64,000 bases of DNA from SW10 sp965657795 (GTDB lineage Bacteria > Verrucomicrobiota > Verrucomicrobiia > Verrucomicrobiales > Akkermansiaceae), in NCBI GenBank assembly GCA_965657795.1, contig CBFHQJ010000011.1, positions 9,764 through 73,763 of the forward strand, read 5' to 3'. This document shows, in pieces, positions 18,700 to 27,452 of this stretch. The translations under genes were made by a program, and so were the position numbers. Position 1 is the stretch's first letter. Each line of letters begins with the position of its first letter. The notes below the pieces were generated by a model. The model saw only the letters and a list, made by a program, of their open reading frames with translations, made no database searches and was not told where the DNA came from.

Positions 18700-19854
18700 T
18701 TAGTGATAATTGAAAGTGACGATGATCTCCAGAGGATCTCCTTCGAGATCCTTAATCACATCTTTGGGCATCTTCGGGATGTGAATCCCACTGAGCGCTC
18801 GCAGAATCATTCCCCACTGCGTTCCGGAAGCGCCCACCATCGCCATCTGTTTTTGGCGGGACACCTTGCCGTTCTGATTGACGACAAAGTAGAGAGTGAC
18901 ATTGCCCGGAGCCAGGAGTGAACGGTTCCGAATGTTCTCCATCTGCCAGGCTGTTTCGAGCTTTTTGAAAATCGCACCTTGGTAGCGGCCAATCGCAGTG
19001 TTCGCGACATCGAGCGACCCCTTGCCATTCGCACTGATCACCCCGGCGATGCGGGTTTTACGTGACCGTGACGCAAAACCGCCATCCCGATCGGCCGCTT
19101 CCCGTTCTTCCTGGGTAGGACGATCCGGCATCGTTTCCTCAACCTTCTCGGGTTGAGGGTTGATTGGCTCTTTCTCACGTCCATCCCCAACTTCCTCCTC
19201 CAGCATCGCCAGAGCTGCCTCAATGGACGTTAGCTCATCTTTGGGCGCGGGAGGTGTCGTTTCATCGATTGGCTCGGGCGCAGGATCCTTCACCATCGAC
19301 TCGGGATCTCCAGTGGTCTTTGCCACTTCCTGATTGATTTGATCGTTTCCATTCCCAACATCCACCGCATCTTTCATTCCGGTGCTCGCACCAACCGCAT
19401 CCCCCTCGGCAAAGTCCGAATTGAAAGTTTTGGGATCACTTTTGCGCTCCTCTTCTCCCGCAAGCGCAGCCATATCCTCCTCACCGGCAACCGCACCCGC
19501 ATCGCTGGTCGCAGTCGTATCTCTTTCACCAATTAAATCGGTTTCTTCAGGAGGCTCCTCGGATTCCTGGGACTCGTTCGTCTGCACAAAAGCAGGAGGT
19601 TTTTCATCTTCTTCGGGCTCCTCCGGCGCTGCAGGCTCGACGGGAATTGGCGCTACCGCCACAGGCTCCTCGTAAACCATCTGCATCCGAATCCGATCAG
19701 GCTGCGGCTCGGGTTCCTTTTCCTCATAATCGATCCGGGCCGAGAATAAATTCGAAGCCATCAGAACGACAAAAATGAAAAACAGCCCGATGTGCGCCCA
19801 TGCCGCGATAAGCAAGGCAAGGACGAGATCACGTCGGGACATCAAACCATTCAT
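18700..19854 (-). CDS. TonB-family energy transducer
   Basis: 384 residues. One N-terminal membrane helix (about 10-35; LALLIAAWAHIGLFFIFVVL, with the His seen in TonB helices) is followed by a long Pro/Glu-rich periplasmic spacer (about 40-270; e.g. EEKEPEPQPD). A C-terminal domain of TonB or TolA type (about 285-384) ends with KVSRQKQMAMVGASGT and LEIIVTFNYH. It would carry motion from the ExbB/ExbD pair encoded downstream to an outer-membrane receptor. Whether it works as TonB or TolA cannot be settled from sequence. A start four codons later (MSRRDLVL) is possible. Confidence 0.85.
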   Translation of the reverse strand: MNGLMSRRDLVLALLIAAWAHIGLFFIFVVLMASNLFSARIDYEEKEPEPQPDRIRMQMVYEEPVAVAPIPVEPAAPEEPEEDEKPPAFVQTNESQESEEPPEETDLIGERDTTATSDAGAVAGEEDMAALAGEEERKSDPKTFNSDFAEGDAVGASTGMKDAVDVGNGNDQINQEVAKTTGDPESMVKDPAPEPIDETTPPAPKDELTSIEAALAMLEEEVGDGREKEPINPQPEKVEETMPDRPTQEEREAADRDGGFASRSRKTRIAGVISANGKGSLDVANTAIGRYQGAIFKKLETAWQMENIRNRSLLAPGNVTLYFVVNQNGKVSRQKQMAMVGASGTQWGMILRALSGIHIPKMPKDVIKDLEGDPLEIIVTFNYH

Positions 19855-19907
19855 TGGAACCCGAGTAGTCTCGCCTCAAGGAAAGGAAAAAACAACCCCT
19901 TAGCCCC

Positions 19908-20564
19908 TCAGGAAACCCGCTTCAACCAATCCACAGAAGCAAATTTAGGAACCAATTCCTCCCAACTCTCTCTCTCCTTGGGAACAAACTCTTCACAACA
20001 TCCTGATAAGAAGCTCGAAAGCTGATCCAAGGCGCCCACCCCGGCCATCACGCTCCCCTGATGAAGCACCCCCCAACGTGAGCGACGTTGCCCGGCTCCC
20101 GCCAGCTTTTGCCCATCGTCTCCCAACAAGTCCCACGCAACCGGCTTTTCAAAACAAGCCGCAGATTCGTTCGTCGAATCCTTCGGTGTCAGATCACAAG
20201 CAATCCCCCCTTCTCCAAGGCAACGCGCAATCTCGCGGTGAATCGCGCAATAACTTTCATTCCCCCGATTCCCCGCCAGCACGTGCCCCCTTGGGATCAC
20301 CAGAGTGTAAGTGAGGTCATTCCGGTGATCGACAATCCCTCCCCCGGTCCATCGCCTGACATATTCCGGATCATCGCCAAAGATTTCACGGGCCTCGGCC
20401 AGACTCTGAAAGTAGCCAAGACTCACCCAATTCCCCGCCCACGAGTAAAGACGCAAGACCGCGGTGTCGCCCACCGATTTCATGAGCCACTCGTCTACGG
20501 CCATATTATCAGGCCCCGATCGCGGCTGATCATCGCGCCAGAGTCTCAGTCTCTCGAAAAGCAT
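19908..20564 (-). CDS. Lipoate ligase / octanoyltransferase-type protein (LplA/LipM fold)
   Basis: 218 residues from the ATG at 20564 (MLFERLRLWRDDQ); the longer frame to 20702 would overlap the permease gene heavily. The BPL/LplA catalytic fold is recognisable by NMAVDEWLM, the substrate-loop motif RRWTGGGIVDHRNDLTYT near residue 75, and a lysine in DGQKLAGAGQRRSRWGVLHQG near residue 150. These enzymes attach lipoyl or octanoyl groups to carrier proteins in the cytoplasm. Ligase and transferase forms cannot be separated here. The start lies 5 bases past the ABC permease stop, so it belongs to that transcript. Confidence 0.82.
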   Translation of the reverse strand: MLFERLRLWRDDQPRSGPDNMAVDEWLMKSVGDTAVLRLYSWAGNWVSLGYFQSLAEAREIFGDDPEYVRRWTGGGIVDHRNDLTYTLVIPRGHVLAGNRGNESYCAIHREIARCLGEGGIACDLTPKDSTNESAACFEKPVAWDLLGDDGQKLAGAGQRRSRWGVLHQGSVMAGVGALDQLSSFLSGCCEEFVPKERESWEELVPKFASVDWLKRVS

Positions 20565-20569
20565 CTCCA

Positions 20570-21415
20570 CTAGGTTTTGAAGTCGCGGGATTGAAACACC
20601 ATCCACCCCATGATGAAAAGGCTGACGCAGAGCCCCATCAAGATTGCGTAACTCTCCACGATCCTCTCCCACGGAATATTTTCTTGGAGGACATAAATCC
20701 AATTCGCCATTCGGAAGGTGATGAAGACATCCTTGTGATTTGCGAGAAAGGGAATGTTCTGCAAAACGAAGTCGATAAAAAAGACGCTCAAGGCCATCAC
20801 TGATGCCGCCGCAGGTTTGATCTTAAGGCATGAGAAGAAAAAGCCCAACGAGGTCACGACACACATGCTCAGACCCATGAAGCACGCTCCGATGAAGAGT
20901 CGCTGAAAGGCTTCATCCCGATCGGGATAAACCGCGAGAATATACATTTCCGGATTCCAGATAAAAAGCCCGCCCTCCGTTCCCATTGCAAAAAGCGCCA
21001 TCCCGTAACCTGTCACCCCCACGAAGATGACAAAGGTCACGGTGTAAATAATGACCGCGCAATATTTCAGAACCAAAATTCTCAAGCGAGATACCGGCCG
21101 GGACAAAACCATGCGTAAATTCCCATCCTCTGTTTCCTTCGCCACGATATCTCCGGCCACGAGAGCAAAGTAAATCGAACCCAATAAAAACATGCTGAAT
21201 CCCATGATCCAGTAGGTCGCGGTCAATGATGACGAAAGCAAATCCACCGGAATAAAATTCCTTTTCGCCAAATCCTCGAATTGCTCGCGACCAACGTAAA
21301 CCCACAACGAAAGCAACAAGGCTTCGAAAACCAAAAAGACCACATAGCCGATGTAAGTCCGCTTGCGCGCAAAGAGCTTCTTCAGCTCGCCTCGTAATTG
21401 TCGAAGAAACATCAT
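20570..21415 (-). CDS. ABC-2 type transporter permease
   Basis: 281 residues with six likely membrane helices: one near residue 23, then near 65, 110, 140, 195 and 250. The first cytosolic segment (LRGELKKLFARKRTYIGYVVFLVFEALLL in pattern) and the conserved ETEDGNLRMVLSRPVSR stretch after helix 2 are typical of ABC-2 exporters. Its start overlaps the stop of the ATPase gene (21412-21415), so the two are translationally coupled. Substrate unknown; such pairs export drugs, lipids or peptides. Confidence 0.88.
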   Translation of the reverse strand: MMFLRQLRGELKKLFARKRTYIGYVVFLVFEALLLSLWVYVGREQFEDLAKRNFIPVDLLSSSLTATYWIMGFSMFLLGSIYFALVAGDIVAKETEDGNLRMVLSRPVSRLRILVLKYCAVIIYTVTFVIFVGVTGYGMALFAMGTEGGLFIWNPEMYILAVYPDRDEAFQRLFIGACFMGLSMCVVTSLGFFFSCLKIKPAAASVMALSVFFIDFVLQNIPFLANHKDVFITFRMANWIYVLQENIPWERIVESYAILMGLCVSLFIMGWMVFQSRDFKT

Positions 21416-22305
21416 GGCCTGCTCAAACTACTGTGTTCCAAATAAACATCCTCAAGTGATCGTCTTACTGGAGTCACCTCACTGACACTTCCGCCTGCCT
21501 CGATTAAGGAACGCACGACATCAGGAATTTCGGTTCCCTCAGGAAAGACCCAACGTTCGCCGGGCATCTTCTCTCCTCCAAAACTGGATACCACTTGGGC
21601 AAGTATCTCGGGCGGCTCTGCCTGCAACTTCACTCCCGGACGATCGTCCCGCAGTTCATTAACAGCCCCCTCATAGACCAATTCGCCGGCCCGAATGATC
21701 GCAACCCGATCACACATTTGCTCCACTTCGGATAAGAGGTGGGAGTTAAAAAGAACCGTCATTCCCCTTTCTTCACGAAGGCCCAAAATAAAATCGCGGA
21801 ACCATTTGATCCCTTCCGGATCAAGCCCGTCGGTTGGCTCATCGAGCAGAAGCATCTCGGGCTCCGGCAACAAAGCCTGGGCCAAAGCCAACCGTTGTCT
21901 CATCCCATGACTGTAGGCCCCCACTTTCGAGTGAATACGATCCGTCAAATCCACCCGCTCGACCACCTCTTTCGCCGCCGCCTTATCAAAGCGGCCACTG
22001 AGACCTACCAGAACCTTGAGATTATCCCACCCACTCATGTAGTCATAAAAAGCCGGAGCCTCAAAAATCGACCCTACTTTGCGCAGCGCCTTTTGCGGAT
22101 TTTTCCTAACCGAAATCCCGCCGATAAAGACTTCCCCGCTTCCAGCAGAAACCATGCTCAGGACAATTCCCAGCGTTGTGCTTTTACCCGCGCCATTGTG
22201 ACCCAGAAGGCCATAAATCTCTCCTCGATCAACCTCGAACGAAATGCCCTTCAAGGCATCTTTGCCTGCAAATTTTTTAGTGAGATTTTGAATCTTCAGC
22301 ATCAC
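21412..22305 (-). CDS. ABC transporter ATP-binding protein
   Basis: 297 residues. Walker A GHNGAGKST (about 35-43), Q-loop region near 85, signature SHGMRQR (about 135), Walker B LLLDEPTDGLDP and the H-loop (FNSHLL) are all present. A C-terminal domain of about 80 residues (VKLQAEPPEILAQVVSSFGG) is typical of ATPases paired with ABC-2 permeases. The start overlaps the stop of the pseudopilin gene (22302-22305) and its stop overlaps the permease start, so three genes are coupled in a row. Confidence 0.95.
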   Translation of the reverse strand: MMLKIQNLTKKFAGKDALKGISFEVDRGEIYGLLGHNGAGKSTTLGIVLSMVSAGSGEVFIGGISVRKNPQKALRKVGSIFEAPAFYDYMSGWDNLKVLVGLSGRFDKAAAKEVVERVDLTDRIHSKVGAYSHGMRQRLALAQALLPEPEMLLLDEPTDGLDPEGIKWFRDFILGLREERGMTVLFNSHLLSEVEQMCDRVAIIRAGELVYEGAVNELRDDRPGVKLQAEPPEILAQVVSSFGGEKMPGERWVFPEGTEIPDVVRSLIEAGGSVSEVTPVRRSLEDVYLEHSSLSRP

Positions 22306-22817
22306 TCGGTCTCCACGTCGAAATCCAAATCCTTACCGGCCGAAAGGTCGAGGAAGAGAAAATTCGTCCCATTCTCGTCACCATGATAGGCCTCCTTGTC
22401 ATGAACCAAGGGAATCTTGGAACTTCCTTGAGACATCCCCATCATCACGATCCGGGTCCTCTTTAACCCACTGGCATGATGATTCCAAAAGAAGCTCGAC
22501 CCGGTCGTTCGATAGTCCTCGTGATCCGCCGGACATTGAAAAACCTCGGGACCATCGACATAAGGTCGAAGCACTTCTTCCAGAACATTGTTTCCTCCGG
22601 AGTGGGACTTTCGCCCCATCTTGATCCCGGGAAAGAAGTTCCCATTTTCTCCGAGATAACTTTCAAGAGCTCCTCCCACGCCCCGGAGCCTCGTGATGCA
22701 CTGTGCTGATTGCGCACTGGATTTCATCCCCTTGAAAATTGGCAAACCTATCCCTGCGAGAGCGATCGTGATGCCGACCACTACGAGGAGCTCGGTCATC
22801 GTAAAACCACGCTTCAT
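22302..22817 (-). CDS. Type II secretion/type IV pilin-like protein (pseudopilin)
   Basis: 171 residues with a class III signal: MKRGFTMTELLVVVGITIAL, cut after Gly4 so that Phe5 is methylated and Glu9 is conserved. After the hydrophobic helix come a globular stretch with SAQCITRLRGVGGALESYLG, and C-terminal HDKEAYHGDENGTNFLFLD, much as in the DUF1559-like pseudopilins abundant in Planctomycetes and Verrucomicrobia. No other secretion gene is nearby. It overlaps by 4 bases both the gene before it (22814-22817) and the ABC ATPase (22302-22305). Confidence 0.85.
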   Translation of the reverse strand: MKRGFTMTELLVVVGITIALAGIGLPIFKGMKSSAQSAQCITRLRGVGGALESYLGENGNFFPGIKMGRKSHSGGNNVLEEVLRPYVDGPEVFQCPADHEDYRTTGSSFFWNHHASGLKRTRIVMMGMSQGSSKIPLVHDKEAYHGDENGTNFLFLDLSAGKDLDFDVETE

Positions 22818-23437
22818 AGCCCGACCTTCGGTTTGGCAAATCCCTGAACGACCTCGCCCACCGCATCCATGAATGGAAGCAGAGACATCTTGGTGTCCGC
22901 AGAAGCGCCCTGGTAGTAGGCCTTAAAACCCTTCTTGATCACCACCTTCAGAATCTCAGGATCCTCCTCTTTCAAACGCGCCAATGCGTCTGCCCCTTTA
23001 CCGTCAGTCATATCGCGAACCGACCGTTCCACCATCTTCTCCCGCTCCTCGGGCGGCATTTCATCAAATGATGCCATCAATCGCTCCATGTTCTCGTTAA
23101 AAATCAAATCAACGAAATGGAGTTTCTCCTTCTTGGAAAACCGGAAAAACATTTCGATGACACCGCCCTGTTCGTCGAGTTGCTTTCGCTGTCTCAAATC
23201 AAGTCGATTCAGGGTTGCGGCGATCTCATCAATTCGCTTGAGGCGTTGCTCACTTCTGGCTTCCGAAAACCCGCTCGTATCCTCACCTGACCAATCTTCG
23301 AACTCGGCCTCTCCGATCAGTCCGGTTACCTTCTCCGGAGTTGCCTTCCGGCCACCACTCCAACTTGTCACTCCCCAGACCACGGCCCAAATCAAGCCCA
23401 GCACGATTGCGCCTCGAAGCAGTGTTCCCTTGTTCAT
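22814..23437 (-). CDS. Single-pass membrane protein, unknown function
   Basis: 207 residues I cannot place in a named family. One N-terminal helix (about 8-27; GAIVLGLIWAVVWGVTSW) anchors a mainly helical, charged domain. It contains QRLKRIDEIAATLNRLDLRQ, DEMPPEEREKMVERSVRDM and EDPEILKVVIKKGFKAYYQG. The PPEER pattern is seen in poorly known envelope proteins of Planctomycetes and Verrucomicrobia. It is coupled by a 4-base overlap to the pseudopilin gene and leads the ABC/lipoyl gene series. Confidence 0.6.
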   Translation of the reverse strand: MNKGTLLRGAIVLGLIWAVVWGVTSWSGGRKATPEKVTGLIGEAEFEDWSGEDTSGFSEARSEQRLKRIDEIAATLNRLDLRQRKQLDEQGGVIEMFFRFSKKEKLHFVDLIFNENMERLMASFDEMPPEEREKMVERSVRDMTDGKGADALARLKEEDPEILKVVIKKGFKAYYQGASADTKMSLLPFMDAVGEVVQGFAKPKVGL

Positions 23438-23491
23438 TTCGCTCGGACCCTAACCCCTTTCTCTAACGGTGCAAATTATCATCGGACCAAG

Positions 23492-25477
23492 CTATTTTCG
23501 GAAAGCGGCCTTCAGTTCAGATAAGCTCGTGACCTTCAGTAGGAGCACCCCAATTCCATAAATCGTGGCTCCAAAGCCTACCAAAATCGCAGTTGAAGCC
23601 GCTCTTGCCCACGGTCCCGCATCCAGCCAACCCGTCATCAGTGCCTTCGCCCCCAGCAAACCAAGAGCCATCACCAGGCTGGCAACCACCATTCCAACAA
23701 GCCGTCGCCAATTCTCTTTTTCCAAAGTCACAAATCCCCGCAGCCCGCCCCAAAGTAAGACCACATTGACCCAAGCCGAAATCGAGGTCGCGATCGCGAT
23801 TCCAACGTGACCAAAAAACGGAAACAGCAGCAGGCTAAAAACAATGTTCACTAATACTGTGATTCCGGCCATCCACATCGGCGATTTGGTATTCTCGCGC
23901 GCGAAGTATCCCGGTTGCAGCACCTTGATCAGGACATAACCCGGCAAGCCAACCGCAAAGGCTCCAAGCGCACGCCCGGTTTGAAGCGAATCCGAATTTG
24001 TAAACGTCCCTCTCTCAAAGATAACCGCGATAATCTCCTGGGGAATCACCATCAGGGCAATCGCGGCCGGCACCGTCACGATCATCGCCAACTCCAACCC
24101 GCTGACCATGGTCGCTCGGGCTTCACCCTCCTTGTCACTGTTCAACAACCTCGTGATTTCAGGTAGCAACACCATTCCGAAGGCAATTCCAATCATCCCC
24201 AGCGGCAACTGGTAAATCCGGTCCGCATAATAAATGTAGGAAATGGCTCCCTGCTGAAACGAAGCCACAATCCCTCCAACAAGGAGATTGATCTGCTGAA
24301 TTCCCGCCGCGACCACGCCGGGCCCCATTAGAGTCAAAAGCCTTTTAAATCCCGGATCAAAAACCGGTTTGGTGAGCGCCACCGGCAATCCTGCGCGCAA
24401 GCACACCCACCAAAGAACCCCGAGTTGCAAAAATCCAGCAACCGCCACGCAGCAAGCCAGCGCAACACCGCGCCATTCCACAAACTGAACCAGACCGACC
24501 AAGCCGCACAGGAACACGAGGTTCAGAATGACCGGAGAAAATGCGGGCGCCGCAAACTTTTTCAAAGTCGTGAGCACTCCGCTCAGATGCGCCACCAATG
24601 CCATGCAAAGCAGATAGACAAAGGTGATCTGCGAAAGCCTGACCGTTAAATCATAGGCACCCGGGTCGTTGTTAAAAATCGCCAACTCGCCCTCTCCCGA
24701 AGCCATCCCTTTGAAGACGGCGTAATCGTGGTCCGGAGGAAGCGGAACCCTCAAAACTCCCTCCTCATTTGGAATCCACCGACCATCTTTGAAAAGACGA
24801 TCACGGGCAGCCACAATCTTGGCACGTCGAACCTCCTTGGAGTCAGAACCTTTGAACTCAACCTCACCCTTTCGCTGCAATCCCTCGATGAGAATCGATG
24901 AGAGTTCGACTTCCTCGCCTTCCGCATTCACCTCCCCTCCGAAAACCTCACCGAGAACGTCGAAGAAGGCAGGGTCCCCACGTTCCACAACGAGCAGGTT
25001 TTTAAAATCAGCCTCACCGTCCTCAACCTTTAAATAGACCGCCTTGGCCCCACGCAGGGGAATCCGAAATTCACTCGCTTCGCCAGTCAAACTCTCCTCG
25101 GCCTTCGGTAAAAATCCCGGTACAACCACCAACATAATGGCAGCCATCAAAGGGATGGCCAGAACAGTCAGTAATCCGAGGGTCGCAAAAAGAATTGTGA
25201 AAGCATTATTGGCAAACTTCATCGCCGAATTCCGGCCATCCGTTGTCACTCGTTTGCCAAACAAGGGAACAAAAGCAGCATTAAAGGCCCCTTCCCCAAA
25301 AATCCGGCGGAACATATTCGGAAATCGAAATGCCGCAAAAAACGCGTCCGCAACCACCCCCGTGCCCAAAAACCGCGCTATCAGGATGTCACGCGCCACG
25401 CCCAAAACCCGGCTCATCAGAGTGAACCCGGAGATCGTCATCAAAGAGCGAAGCATGCGGCGGAAGAATGAATTCAA
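23492..25477 (-). CDS. murJ: Lipid II flippase MurJ with large insertion
   Basis: 661 residues, against about 510 for E. coli MurJ. MATE-like flippase that carries lipid II across the inner membrane for peptidoglycan synthesis. N-terminal family sequence is clear (SRVLGVARDILIARFLGTG; DAFFAAFRFPNMFRRIFGEGAFNAAFVPLF). The core resumes with LSQITFVYLLCMALVAHLSGVL. Between them, about residues 125-272, sits a soluble, acidic insertion (GEVFGGEVNAEGEEVELSS; LFKDGRWIPNEEG) between what should be helices 3 and 4, at a periplasmic loop. The rest of the helices appear intact. The gene starts the minus-strand series that continues to 19908. Confidence 0.93.
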   Translation of the reverse strand: MNSFFRRMLRSLMTISGFTLMSRVLGVARDILIARFLGTGVVADAFFAAFRFPNMFRRIFGEGAFNAAFVPLFGKRVTTDGRNSAMKFANNAFTILFATLGLLTVLAIPLMAAIMLVVVPGFLPKAEESLTGEASEFRIPLRGAKAVYLKVEDGEADFKNLLVVERGDPAFFDVLGEVFGGEVNAEGEEVELSSILIEGLQRKGEVEFKGSDSKEVRRAKIVAARDRLFKDGRWIPNEEGVLRVPLPPDHDYAVFKGMASGEGELAIFNNDPGAYDLTVRLSQITFVYLLCMALVAHLSGVLTTLKKFAAPAFSPVILNLVFLCGLVGLVQFVEWRGVALACCVAVAGFLQLGVLWWVCLRAGLPVALTKPVFDPGFKRLLTLMGPGVVAAGIQQINLLVGGIVASFQQGAISYIYYADRIYQLPLGMIGIAFGMVLLPEITRLLNSDKEGEARATMVSGLELAMIVTVPAAIALMVIPQEIIAVIFERGTFTNSDSLQTGRALGAFAVGLPGYVLIKVLQPGYFARENTKSPMWMAGITVLVNIVFSLLLFPFFGHVGIAIATSISAWVNVVLLWGGLRGFVTLEKENWRRLVGMVVASLVMALGLLGAKALMTGWLDAGPWARAASTAILVGFGATIYGIGVLLLKVTSLSELKAAFRK

Positions 25478-25520
25478 CCCGCACCAATCTCAAGCAAGGC
25501 TTTGTGAAAAGGTTAAATGC

Positions 25521-26036
25521 CTAAAAGGGCCAAAACCAGGATTTCTGCCCTGGCGCCTTGCGCTGGTACTTCCCGTCGCCCACGCTCAAAACCTCTACTC
25601 TTACCTGCGTCAGCCCTTTTTCTTTAAAGCCAAGCTTCGAGGCAGCCCGAGGTGTCACGTCGATGATCCGCCCTGCAATGAACGGGCCGCGGTCGTTCAG
25701 GCGCATTTTGAGTGATTTGCCATTGGACAGGTTCGTGACCTTGACCCGGCAGGGAATCGGGAGCGTCTTGTGCGCGCCGGAGATATCGAAGCGCCCTACG
25801 CGCTCGCCGAGCGAGGTATTTCCGCGCACGAACCCGAAGAACTTGCTTTCGTCATACCACGAAGCAATTCCGACGTCCGAGTAGTGGAGAGCTCTCTCCA
25901 CACTCATCGGCTGGTAGTGTTGCCCGCGAATTGTGTATCCGCGGGTCTGAAAGCCCTTGTAGTCAGAAGATCCGCACGAAAGGAGTAGCAAAGCCATTGG
26001 CAGAGCAACGATTCTCGCGATTACTAAGCGCTTCAT
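25521..26036 (-). CDS. rlpA: RlpA-type septal lipoprotein
   Basis: 171 residues. Signal peptide with lipobox (LLLLSC, Cys21), then a double-psi beta-barrel domain of about 90 residues: VGIASWYDESKFFGFVRGNTS, the KVTNLSNGKSLKMRLNDRGPF block and the closing GRIIDVTPRAASKLGF. These are the hallmarks of RlpA, an outer-membrane lipoprotein that in some bacteria cuts naked glycan strands at the septum. The C-terminal SPOR domain of E. coli RlpA is missing, which is common. It begins directly after the HU gene's stop and is probably cotranscribed. Confidence 0.9.
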   Translation of the reverse strand: MKRLVIARIVALPMALLLLSCGSSDYKGFQTRGYTIRGQHYQPMSVERALHYSDVGIASWYDESKFFGFVRGNTSLGERVGRFDISGAHKTLPIPCRVKVTNLSNGKSLKMRLNDRGPFIAGRIIDVTPRAASKLGFKEKGLTQVRVEVLSVGDGKYQRKAPGQKSWFWPF

Positions 26037-26357
26037 CTATCCCACTTCCCTAGCCTTGATCTCAGGCAGCGTGCGGGCGACCTTTTCTTTCAGAGCTTTC
26101 CCGACTTGAAATTTGACCACGGCTCGGTCCGGAATCGGTATTGTCTTGGTCGGATCCTTGGGATTCCGCCCAGGGCGGCCCTTTGCTATCTTGGTCTCAA
26201 AAGTTCCAAAATCACGAATAACCACATTGTTCGCCTCCGCGAGCTCACGAGAGACGATATCAACCACAAGATGCAGCATCTTCGAGGAGAGGGTTTGAGT
26301 CACTCCGAGTTTGTCGCTGACTTCTTGGATAATTTCTTTTTTGGTAAAGTTTGCCAT
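26037..26357 (-). CDS. HU/IHF-family DNA-binding protein
   Basis: 106 residues from the ATG at 26357 (MANFTKKEIIQEVSDKLG); the longer frame to 26663 overlaps rnhC and carries no family sequence. The DNA-bending arms are recognisable in VVIRDFGTFETKIAKGRPGRNPKDPTKTIPIPDRAVVKF, with the tip Pro in GRNP. A C-terminal extension of about 10 residues (RTLPEIKAREVG) follows the usual HU end. Nucleoid protein of histone-like type; HU cannot be separated from an IHF subunit here. A promoter with a perfect -35 lies just upstream (26383-26410). Confidence 0.95.
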   Translation of the reverse strand: MANFTKKEIIQEVSDKLGVTQTLSSKMLHLVVDIVSRELAEANNVVIRDFGTFETKIAKGRPGRNPKDPTKTIPIPDRAVVKFQVGKALKEKVARTLPEIKAREVG

Positions 26358-26382
26358 AATTTGGGGTAGGTGCCCGGAAAGA

Positions 26383-26410
26383 ACGTTAGCAATGATGCAC
26401 AACCTGTCAA
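26383..26410 (-). promoter_or_regulatory. Sigma-70-like promoter of the HU gene
   Basis: On the minus strand a perfect TTGACA -35 box (26410-26405) is followed after 16 bases by TAACGT (26388-26383) as a weak -10. It ends 26 bases before the HU start codon at 26357. It lies in the short gap between rnhC and the HU gene, where a fresh start of a highly expressed gene is expected. The -35 is strong; the -10 is poor. Confidence 0.5.
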
Positions 26411-26454
26411 AAAATCTTAGCAAAGTTGATAGATTATTTTGATGACACTTCCTT

Positions 26455-27360
26455 TTAAAGCTCTCTGGTCGTCCTGAAATGGACCTTTGCAATTTCAGCA
26501 AGCTTTTCTTTGCCAAATTTTTGCAAGAATTCTCGTGCAACTTCTTTGACCTCGGAACCGGCCCCAAGTGGCAAATCCATGCCCAATTTTTCAGACACCC
26601 GGTCCATCCAATCCAGAAAACTTTCCCGCGCCAGAATGGATGCAGCCGCAACCGCGATATCACTCTCGGCTTTGGTCCGCTCTTCCAAGTTTAAGCTCAC
26701 GCCGCGTTTCTTGAGCTCCCCTGCGATCAATGGGGCCTTGGTAAATTGATCCGATAAAGCCCGACCGCATGAAGGCACCCGCACGGACAAATCTTTAACA
26801 ATTACCGCATGCCCACGAGCCAACATCCGGTTGATATTCTTACATTCTTCATAGAGAAAGTTATATCGAGCGGGAGCCCAACGGATCACTTTATACCCGC
26901 CCCCCACTGCTCCCCGTATTTTCGCTGAAAGCTCCCGAATTCGCTTCCCCGAGCCAATTCTCTTGCTGTCCATGATCCCCGCATCCAAAAGCGCGCGCGT
27001 GATTTCACGGTTTGTGTATACCCCGGCCACCACGAGTGGGCCAAAATAGTCGCCCTTCCCGCTCTCATCGACGCCAAAATGAGGCTCAAACATCTCCGCC
27101 TGCCAATGCTCCTCATATCCAAGGCGGGCTTCCCCCACAACTTCCGGCTCGAGAACAAATTTCACAAAGTCCTCGGTCTCCTTGCCTTGAACCAAAACCT
27201 TGGGCCCTTTGCGGTAAACAGTGACATTCAATTTTCCCCGCTTGGCTGAATAAAGCGCATGATCCTTCTCCTGAAAGTCAAAGCCATCCCTCGACAAACA
27301 ATCCTTCAAGGTCTCAACCTGCCCGTCTGACAGGGCCAAGGTGTAGCTGACTCTTCCCAT
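26455..27360 (-). CDS. rnhC: Ribonuclease HIII
   Basis: 301 residues from the ATG at 27360 (MGRVSYTLALSDGQ); an ATG at 27399 would add 13 residues. Type 2 RNase H of the HIII class, removing RNA from RNA-DNA hybrids. The N-terminal TBP-like substrate-binding domain (about 1-75; LYSAKRGKLNVTVYRKGPKVLVQG) marks HIII rather than HII. The catalytic motif HFGVDESGKGDYFGPLVVAG holds Asp-Glu. The rest of the acidic set is in GIMDSKRIGS and ESDIAVAAASILARE. It is divergent from mutY, with a gap of about 90 bases. Confidence 0.95.
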   Translation of the reverse strand: MGRVSYTLALSDGQVETLKDCLSRDGFDFQEKDHALYSAKRGKLNVTVYRKGPKVLVQGKETEDFVKFVLEPEVVGEARLGYEEHWQAEMFEPHFGVDESGKGDYFGPLVVAGVYTNREITRALLDAGIMDSKRIGSGKRIRELSAKIRGAVGGGYKVIRWAPARYNFLYEECKNINRMLARGHAVIVKDLSVRVPSCGRALSDQFTKAPLIAGELKKRGVSLNLEERTKAESDIAVAAASILARESFLDWMDRVSEKLGMDLPLGAGSEVKEVAREFLQKFGKEKLAEIAKVHFRTTREL

Positions 27361-27452
27361 TCCCGTTCGGATCCTAACCTGCTTTGGCCGTTTTTCCAAA
27401 GCAGGATTTGCGCTGGCCCGTTAACTCTCCGCCCCTAAGCTCCGGGCATTCC

